This document shows, in pieces, positions 15,136 to 19,800 of a stretch of DNA of 19,800 nucleotides. Every line of letters starts with the position of its first letter. The stretch's first letter is position 1. The notes below the pieces were generated by a model. That model had not been told where the DNA came from, ran no database searches, and saw nothing but the letters and a program-made list of their open reading frames with translations. A program made the translations under genes and the position numbers. The stretch is from Ignavibacteria bacterium UBA4661. Its GTDB lineage: Bacteria > Bacteroidota > Ignavibacteria > Kapaibacteriales > UBA4661. Location of the stretch: contig DHLT01000205.1 of the NCBI GenBank assembly GCA_002405405.1, positions 1 through 19,800 of the forward strand, given 5' to 3'.

Positions 15136-17631
15136 CTATTTCACTACAACAAAAAGCTGTGTGCTTGTATGCGTGCCAATAGTCATTCGCCATACATAGA
15201 CACCTTGTAACAATTGCGATGATGGTATTTCTGCATGATAGTGATAAAGCAGTGAGTCGCTCCGCTCAAGGACTATGCGCGGTACCGCAACAACATGTCC
15301 TTGCATTGAGAAAATCTGTGCGGTAGGTGGTGGAAGCATGGCAAGGTCAAATGAATTGCCCGATAATTCTATGTCTGCCATGATCGATTCGTCCCTATGA
15401 GTAATCGGATTTGGATAAATATTTGACTGACCAATCCGAATATTACCACGTTGAGTTGAAAGAGAAGAAATAATGGCTGTACAGCGTGAAGTGCCTGATA
15501 ATTGCGTACCAATACCTTGTCCTCTAATGGGAATACGAAATGCACCGCATTCCCGTGAAATCCACACAGTATCGACTATTGCTTGGTTTGAGCGTGGTGC
15601 AAAGCAAATACTCATTGTACGCTCTTGAAGGGGTGGAATCATCAAAGGAAACTGACCCAAGGGCGTAGAGAATTCGATGTTTGTTGACAAAAAAGTTCGT
15701 TGAATATAGAATGTATCCATCGGATGAGTATTACGGATACGAACATCGCGGCATCGCAGTGCTCCAAATGCAACGGAGTCAAATCGAATACTCCCACCGC
15801 TGACGGTTTCGACAATTTGTAATTGTCTTCCACCTTCGAAAAAACCGACTTCTATAGGTGCCGATACTGTCGAGCAGTCGTTCGCATCAGTAACACGAAC
15901 GGTGAAAATACCATTGCTCCGTACAATAAGAGTTGGCGTTGTTGCTCCATTTGACCAAAGATAGCGTGTAAAACCCGGTGTTGCTGTCAGAATAATGCTG
16001 TCCCCACGGCAGGCTTGTTGAGCATTGGCAGTAATACTTACTTGAGGCAAAGGTAAAATAGTAATCGATAAAGATGAAGAACTCATGCATCCACGTATGT
16101 TTTGTACACGAGCAGTATAGGTGCCGGTGGTATTTGCTATATAAAGAGCTTCTTGCTGTGGCGATATAATGGTGGTGGTTGAGAGGACTCGACCATCAAG
16201 AAGCCATGTTACTGTTAGGGGGAAAAGAGTTCCATTGGTATTATTGGTAAAGCGAGATGACAGTGTGATACCGGAACCAAAACAAGTACGCAGTTGAGAT
16301 TGCGATGACGTCAATTCAATGCGAGAAAGGGGAGTAACAGTAATTGTTACTGCTTGTGATGTACGACGACAATTCCCTTGTTCGGTAATAGTAACAGTAT
16401 ATGTGCCTGCTTGGCGAATGATAATCGATTGAGTTGTGGCACCATTTGACCATTGATAGCGAAGTGGTAGAGTACCAAGAGGTGCGGGGGCTTGAAGTAT
16501 GGTGCTATCCCCTTCACAGAGTTGTGTGCCACCGATAACTGTGATGATCGGTTCGGGTAATTGCGAAGTTTTGTATACGCCTTGCCCCACGACAAATCCT
16601 ATGGTATCATTGACGAACCAAATGTCATCGAGATCAGCATCGGGGGCAATGCCACAATTACGGTATTCCCATGAGATACCGGCATTGGTTGTATAAACGA
16701 CAGACCCACCCGAACCGGCTCCCCAACCTCGTGCACTATCAATCACAAATGAACCATACATGGGTTTACCTGTTGAAAATTTACGCCAGGTACGACCTGT
16801 GTCCGAGCTACACCACATGCCGCCATCATCAAGTGAGCCACTGCACGAAGTTGGTCCACCTGAGTATGGAATAATAAATGTACCCCGTCGGTAAGCCATT
16901 TCTTCTTGCCATGAGCGTTCGCCCAAGTCAGAAAATGGTCGCCATGTCCTTCCTGTATCAAGCGTACGCCATACTATGCCACTGGATTGAGCATATCCCA
17001 GTCCCGGCGTCAGAGGTGCAGGGTAGCCGAGCGTGTTTGTAATGACGGCATCACTTAAACCTGAGCCACTAACACTACCCTCGAATAGCGTCCATGAGGA
17101 GCCGCCATTGGTTGTTCGCCAAAATTGTTGTTCCAAACCACATCCACTTCCCATAAAGATCCCAATATCACGGGTAAGGAAAAAGCATCCCCACAAACTA
17201 TATGGTGTCGGAGGCATAATATCACGCCATGTGCGACCACCATCAATAGATTTGAAAATACCTGCTGGACCAGATGTATAACCTACTAAACTATCAACGA
17301 ATTGTATGCTTTCAAGCATTCCTCGTCGTAATGGATCCGCATCAATTGTAACACCTTGCCATGTTTCTCCTCCGTCCGTGGTGCGGATAATCATACCATT
17401 AAATCCACATGCCCAGCCAAAGCGTGGTTGTGCAGGAAGAAAAAACACATCTAACCAATATCCTTGGGTAAGATACGGTTCAGGCATGGCAGTAATTTTA
17501 CGCCATTGAGCAGTAGTTGGGAAAACAGAGTATAAAAGTATGATGGAGGACAAAATAAATAAGCGCCGCCAATATATGTTGATGGATGTCGTCAGAGAAT
17601 ATGATAATAATATGGAAGCGGCTAAAGGCAC
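15136..17631 (-). CDS. secreted beta-propeller protein with T9SS sorting domain
   Basis: A large secreted protein, 831 aa from the GTG start used here. A hydrophobic signal near 20-42 ends TTAQ. From about 84 to 358 there are at least six BNR/Ycf48-like repeats with the Asp-box motif (TTDGGETW, SIDGGRTW, TTNGGSSW, TLDTGRTW, SSDTGRTW, TTNAGISW), which predict a beta-propeller. From about 361 come Ig/PKD-like modules (GTYTVTITEQGNC; SNGATT twice), then an ASH-like module with Cys pairs. The last 95 or so residues form a type IX secretion sorting domain (NIYPNP, ending QLLQGVYVWRMTIGTH and LFVVVK). It is probably exported and anchored or released by T9SS; the ligand is unknown. The start is uncertain: there is no in-frame ATG, and TTG 17724, TTG 17679 and GTG 17631 are candidates. 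A non-standard CTG start near 17600 would give the best signal peptide. Confidence 0.88.
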   Translation of the reverse strand: MPLAASILLSYSLTTSINIYWRRLFILSSIILLYSVFPTTAQWRKITAMPEPYLTQGYWLDVFFLPAQPRFGWACGFNGMIIRTTDGGETWQGVTIDADPLRRGMLESIQFVDSLVGYTSGPAGIFKSIDGGRTWRDIMPPTPYSLWGCFFLTRDIGIFMGSGCGLEQQFWRTTNGGSSWTLFEGSVSGSGLSDAVITNTLGYPAPLTPGLGYAQSSGIVWRTLDTGRTWRPFSDLGERSWQEEMAYRRGTFIIPYSGGPTSCSGSLDDGGMWCSSDTGRTWRKFSTGKPMYGSFVIDSARGWGAGSGGSVVYTTNAGISWEYRNCGIAPDADLDDIWFVNDTIGFVVGQGVYKTSQLPEPIITVIGGTQLCEGDSTILQAPAPLGTLPLRYQWSNGATTQSIIIRQAGTYTVTITEQGNCRRTSQAVTITVTPLSRIELTSSQSQLRTCFGSGITLSSRFTNNTNGTLFPLTVTWLLDGRVLSTTTIISPQQEALYIANTTGTYTARVQNIRGCMSSSSLSITILPLPQVSITANAQQACRGDSIILTATPGFTRYLWSNGATTPTLIVRSNGIFTVRVTDANDCSTVSAPIEVGFFEGGRQLQIVETVSGGSIRFDSVAFGALRCRDVRIRNTHPMDTFYIQRTFLSTNIEFSTPLGQFPLMIPPLQERTMSICFAPRSNQAIVDTVWISRECGAFRIPIRGQGIGTQLSGTSRCTAIISSLSTQRGNIRIGQSNIYPNPITHRDESIMADIELSGNSFDLAMLPPPTAQIFSMQGHVVAVPRIVLERSDSLLYHYHAEIPSSQLLQGVYVWRMTIGTHTSTQLFVVVK

Positions 17632-17737
17632 AAACAATAGTATTAGATGAGCAAGAAAGATTAATAGTTGTTGGTGCAACGTGCTAATTTCGCGTAATTC
17701 ACTGCATGATGAAAGTAAAAACAATTCTTTTTTATTT

Positions 17738-18415
17738 ATGGCACTCTTTGATACCGAGCAATGGGGAATAATAGAGTATAAGCAAGCATGGGAGCGTCAG
17801 AAAGCTCTGCAAGCACGAGTACAAAGCGGTCAGTGTCGAAGTACATTGGTTCTGTGTCAACACCCTACGGTCATTACCATTGGCAAAAATGGTACGCATG
17901 GTAATGTACGCTTGAGCGAGCACGAAGCGAATATGTATGGCGTGCAGGTCATTGCTAACAATCGCGGGGGTGATGTAACATTACATAATCCAGGGCAACT
18001 GGTCGGGTATCCAATTTTTCGACTGACCGATTTCAAGCCGGACTTGCATTGGTTCCTGCGGGAATTAGAAGAATGTATCATACAAGTTATTGCACAATTT
18101 GGTTTGCATGGTGGGCGAGTTGAAGGGTTGACTGGTGTGTGGGTCGAAGGCGAACGTAAGATTTGTGCTATGGGACTTCATTGCTCACGTTGGGTGACAT
18201 CGCATGGTTTTGCTTTGAATATCATCAATAATATGCAGGAGTTTGAATGGATCATTCCGTGTGGTATTACAGATAAAAATGTTACGTCTATGTATAATGA
18301 AATGGAGAATATGGCACATAATTTGGACGATAAATATCGATATGTTGAACAACCAACATTATTGTTTGATGAAGTACAAGAAGTTTGTCAGTACGTTTTC
18401 CAGCAGAAATTTTGA
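17738..18415 (+). CDS. lipB: lipoyl(octanoyl) transferase LipB
   Basis: A 225-aa octanoyltransferase, which moves the octanoyl group from acyl carrier protein to lipoyl domains such as E2 subunits and GcvH, the first step of de novo lipoate attachment in the cytoplasm. The family motif RGGDVTLHNPGQLVGYPI is at 76-93. The catalytic pair is Lys141 (in KICAMGLHCSRWVTSHGFAL) and Cys175 (in IIPCGITD). The length is typical. I chose ATG 17738, which begins MALFDTEQWGIIEYKQAWER and matches the usual N-terminus. An in-frame GTG at 17681 would add 19 poorly conserved residues and overlap possible starts of the divergent T9SS gene. LipA is not in the window. Confidence 0.93.
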   Translation: MALFDTEQWGIIEYKQAWERQKALQARVQSGQCRSTLVLCQHPTVITIGKNGTHGNVRLSEHEANMYGVQVIANNRGGDVTLHNPGQLVGYPIFRLTDFKPDLHWFLRELEECIIQVIAQFGLHGGRVEGLTGVWVEGERKICAMGLHCSRWVTSHGFALNIINNMQEFEWIIPCGITDKNVTSMYNEMENMAHNLDDKYRYVEQPTLLFDEVQEVCQYVFQQKF

Positions 18416-18444
18416 TGTGGAGAAATCAAAAAAAATGAAAAAAA

Positions 18445-18476
18445 TTTGACAAACAAACAAAAGAAGTGTATCTTTG
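18445..18476 (+). promoter_or_regulatory. Bacteroidota-type promoter of tRNA-Gly
   Basis: TTTG at 18445-18448, 20 bp, then TATCTTTG at 18469-18476: a near-ideal match to the Bacteroidota primary-sigma consensus (TTTG, about 19 bp, TAnnTTTG). Transcription should start a few bases after 18476, giving a leader of about 43 nt before the tRNA. This is the best promoter in the window and the clearest lineage signal in non-coding DNA. Confidence 0.8.
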
Positions 18477-18525
18477 TATCCTTGCTTTGAAAACAAATTT
18501 GTTTTTTGAAAAACAGCTCAAATAT

Positions 18526-18598
18526 GCGGGAGTAGCTCAGTTGGTAGAGCGTAACCTTGCCAAGGTTAATGTCGCGAGTTCGAGTCTCGTCTCCCGCT
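18526..18598 (+). tRNA. tRNA-Gly (GCC)
   Basis: A 73-nt cloverleaf. Acceptor GCGGGAG pairs with CTCCCGC. The D arm is GCTC-AGTTGGTAGA-GC. The anticodon stem TAACC/GGTTA has loop TTGCCAA, so the anticodon is GCC at 18559-18561. The T arm is GCGAG-TTCGAGT-CTCGT with one G-U pair. The discriminator is U and CCA is not encoded, as is common in this phylum. A strong promoter precedes it and a terminator follows. Confidence 0.96.
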
Positions 18599-18637
18599 CT
18601 ACGGCTCACAGTAGTCGTAACTTCCTCTTTATGCTGC

Positions 18638-18681
18638 ATGCCTTACCGTCAACTGCCCTTCCCCGATGGTGAGGCATTTTT
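18638..18681 (+). terminator. intrinsic terminator after tRNA-Gly
   Basis: ATGCCTTACC (18638-18647) pairs with GGTGAGGCAT (18668-18677): 10 bp with one G-U pair and a 20-nt loop, followed by a T-run to 18681. It lies 40 bp after the tRNA and probably ends its transcript. Confidence 0.65.
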
Positions 18682-19002
18682 AGTTTAAATCCTACATCAT
18701 ATTTCTCATTCTTCCGTATCTTTATCTATCCTGATTTCAGGTGGTTTAACTGGTCTCTTATGCTTTCTACTGAGTACTAAAGTCCGTCAAACATTTCTGA
18801 AATCTTAAGCCGTTTGTCAAGCGTCCGTAAGCCTGTAGTACTATACGTTTTCGCAGCCCTCCACTTATCCTCAAGCACTATATTTTATCAGCATACCTAT
18901 AGCAAGTTTTGTCATCAGCAGAGAGTATTATATTTTGGGCATTCGAACCTTCTTTTCATGCATGCTTTCTTGACGCTCGGAAGCATCCTTTTCTTGTTGA
19001 TT
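18682..19002. other. gene-free stretch between tRNA-Gly and apaG
   Basis: About 320 bp in which I see no convincing gene, RNA or repeat. The apaG frame is open upstream to 18814, but that part has no ApaG similarity and no good start. A possible weak promoter sits at 18908-18937. Confidence 0.5.
18908..18937 (+). promoter_or_regulatory. possible promoter for apaG
   Basis: TTTG (18908-18911) and a TATATTTTG box ending at 18937, with 22 bp between the two TTTG blocks, where the tRNA-Gly promoter has 24. It lies 65 bp before the apaG ATG. Spacing is slightly short and the TA of the -7 box is displaced by one base, so this is tentative. Confidence 0.35.
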
Positions 19003-19425
19003 ATGACGCAGAGTGCAGCACCGCGCACATATAGTACCTGTATCACCGAGGGTATCCGTGTTGAAGCATATCCTTCATTTATTGCACCGGGTGAGGCTCG
19101 TAAGGATGGACAAAATTATTTTTCCTATCGAATTTGTATCATAAATGATGGTCAAGAGACGGTACAATTACTCTCACGAGAGTGGCTTATTATCAATGCC
19201 GAAGGGAGTGAGCAACATGTAGCAGGGGAGGGTGTTGTCGGCTACACGCCAATATTAGAAGCAGGACAATCCTTTGAATACACAAGCTATTGTCCAATTG
19301 ATACGCCATGGGGCACGATGGAGGGATACTATATTTTCAAAAGACAGGATCAAACCTTTTTTAAGGTACGTATTGAACGATTTTATCTTGTTGTTCCTGA
19401 ACTTATGACCGAAGATAAAGTATAA
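19003..19425 (+). CDS. apaG: ApaG domain protein
   Basis: A 140-aa ApaG protein: a small fibronectin-III-like beta-sandwich found alone in bacteria (linked in enterobacteria to Co/Mg phenotypes and diadenosine tetraphosphate metabolism) and as a domain in some eukaryotic F-box proteins. Conserved blocks are IRVEAYPSFIAPGE, the YFSYRICIINDGQETVQLLS strand pair, REWLIINAEG, GEGVVGYTPILEAGQSFEYT (from 75) and TPWGTMEGYY. The true function is not settled. I chose ATG 19003, which leaves a 15-residue leader before the domain. The frame is open upstream to 18814, but that stretch is hydrophobic and not part of the family. The TPR gene starts 3 bp after its stop, so the two are probably co-transcribed. 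Confidence 0.9.
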   Translation: MTQSAAPRTYSTCITEGIRVEAYPSFIAPGEARKDGQNYFSYRICIINDGQETVQLLSREWLIINAEGSEQHVAGEGVVGYTPILEAGQSFEYTSYCPIDTPWGTMEGYYIFKRQDQTFFKVRIERFYLVVPELMTEDKV

Positions 19426-19428
19426 ACT

Positions 19429-19767
19429 ATGATGATTCAAAATAGTATCGTTTGTATTGATCAAGTACGTACGTCATTGTTTCGTACAAGTACACGATAT
19501 TGTCTTTGCCTTTTGATCATGTGGGTAGGGTGTTTGATTGCAGTACGGGCACAATCTTCAGACAAAACCAATAATATCTTTTCAAAAAAAGATACGCCGA
19601 ACGATTCGGCACGTATAGCCATGATGACAATACAAGCGATGGAGTTATATCAAACGCAAACAGACTCTGCCGCACGCTTAGCAACAAAAGCGATTGCTGA
19701 AGCCGAACAGTACAATATCGCATCGTGCAAAGCCCGTGCTCAACATGCATTAGGACTAACGCGCTAA
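19429..19767 (+). CDS. secreted TPR protein, 5' part, cut by an in-frame stop
   Basis: A 112-residue open frame. A hydrophobic export signal (LCLLIMWVGCLIAVRAQ, ending near residue 42) is followed by a TPR-like helical region (QAMELYQTQTDSAARLATKAIAEAEQ) and the first helix of another repeat (ARAQHALGLTR). Then comes TAA at 19765-19767. The same frame continues after it with VRSNYAEALRL to the window edge, which is exactly the rest of a TPR repeat. The distance from LG to the following Tyr fits the TPR consensus only if the stop occupies one repeat position. So this is either a nonsense-mutated gene, a sequencing error, or a coincidence. In this phylum such N-termini often belong to TPR-histidine kinases or cyclases, but the C-terminus is outside the window. 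Confidence 0.7.
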   Translation: MMIQNSIVCIDQVRTSLFRTSTRYCLCLLIMWVGCLIAVRAQSSDKTNNIFSKKDTPNDSARIAMMTIQAMELYQTQTDSAARLATKAIAEAEQYNIASCKARAQHALGLTR

Positions 19768-19800
19768 GTGCGGAGCAACTATGCAGAAGCACTTCGATTG

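Noticed and set aside
18490..18505. 16-bp palindrome AAAACAAATTTGTTTT before tRNA-Gly
   Set aside because: It is AT-rich low-complexity leader sequence with no loop; a binding site cannot be told from chance.
18388..18639. 83-aa minus-strand open frame across tRNA-Gly
   Set aside because: The GDETRTRDINLGKVTLY stretch is the familiar false protein from the antisense strand of a tRNA gene.
18814..19002. N-terminal extension of apaG
   Set aside because: The frame is open, but the residues do not resemble ApaG and an ATG at 19003 fits the family length.
1..19800. CRISPR array, insertion sequence, prophage, toxin-antitoxin or known defence genes
   Set aside because: No spaced direct repeats beyond the edge unit, no transposase, integrase or nuclease-like protein is visible, and the protein genes look like normal chromosome content.

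Overview
The window looks like a piece of a Bacteroidota or related FCB-group chromosome (Kapabacteria/Chlorobi-like lineages would fit, but I cannot place it by alignment). Four things support this. The protein at 15136-17631 ends in a type IX secretion (T9SS) sorting domain. There is a 39-aa bTHX ribosomal protein at 3416-3535. The tRNA-Gly is preceded by a TTTG-N20-TATCTTTG promoter of the Bacteroidota -33/-7 type. Neither the tRNA-Gly nor the tRNA-like RNA encodes its 3' CCA. Base composition is moderate and looks even across the window, and I see no insertion sequence, prophage, CRISPR array or other mobile element.

Layout. Positions 1-260 hold, on the minus strand, a 166-nt tRNA-like RNA gene with complete acceptor, D and T arms and an extraordinarily long variable arm. 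The first bases of a second copy lie 228 bp further on at the left edge, so a tandem array probably continues outside the window. Next come an Lrp/AsnC-type regulator (422-1021, +) and, convergent with it, a fused dehydrogenase-Gfo/Idh/MocA oxidoreductase (1037-3238, -). The tiny bTHX gene (-) follows with a perfect 13-bp terminator.

From 3740 to 6717 there is a plus-strand run: a POTRA-less BamA/TamA-like outer membrane barrel, a DUF445 membrane protein and an MmcQ/YjbR-fold protein. From 6912 to 13702 there are three consecutive paralogous membrane-bound PAS histidine kinases without any response regulator nearby. The first two have two PAS domains and the third has one. The squalene-forming flavoenzyme HpnE follows (13765-15135). 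Its stop codon directly abuts the stop codon of the large secreted T9SS beta-propeller protein on the other strand. Divergent from that protein is lipB (octanoyltransferase), then tRNA-Gly(GCC) with its own promoter and terminator. About 320 bp without a recognisable gene precede apaG. The window ends in a secreted TPR protein gene interrupted by an in-frame stop.

Most protein genes are ordinary housekeeping or envelope genes. The two parts I would look at first are the tandem tRNA-like RNA at the left edge and the orphan triple-kinase cluster.
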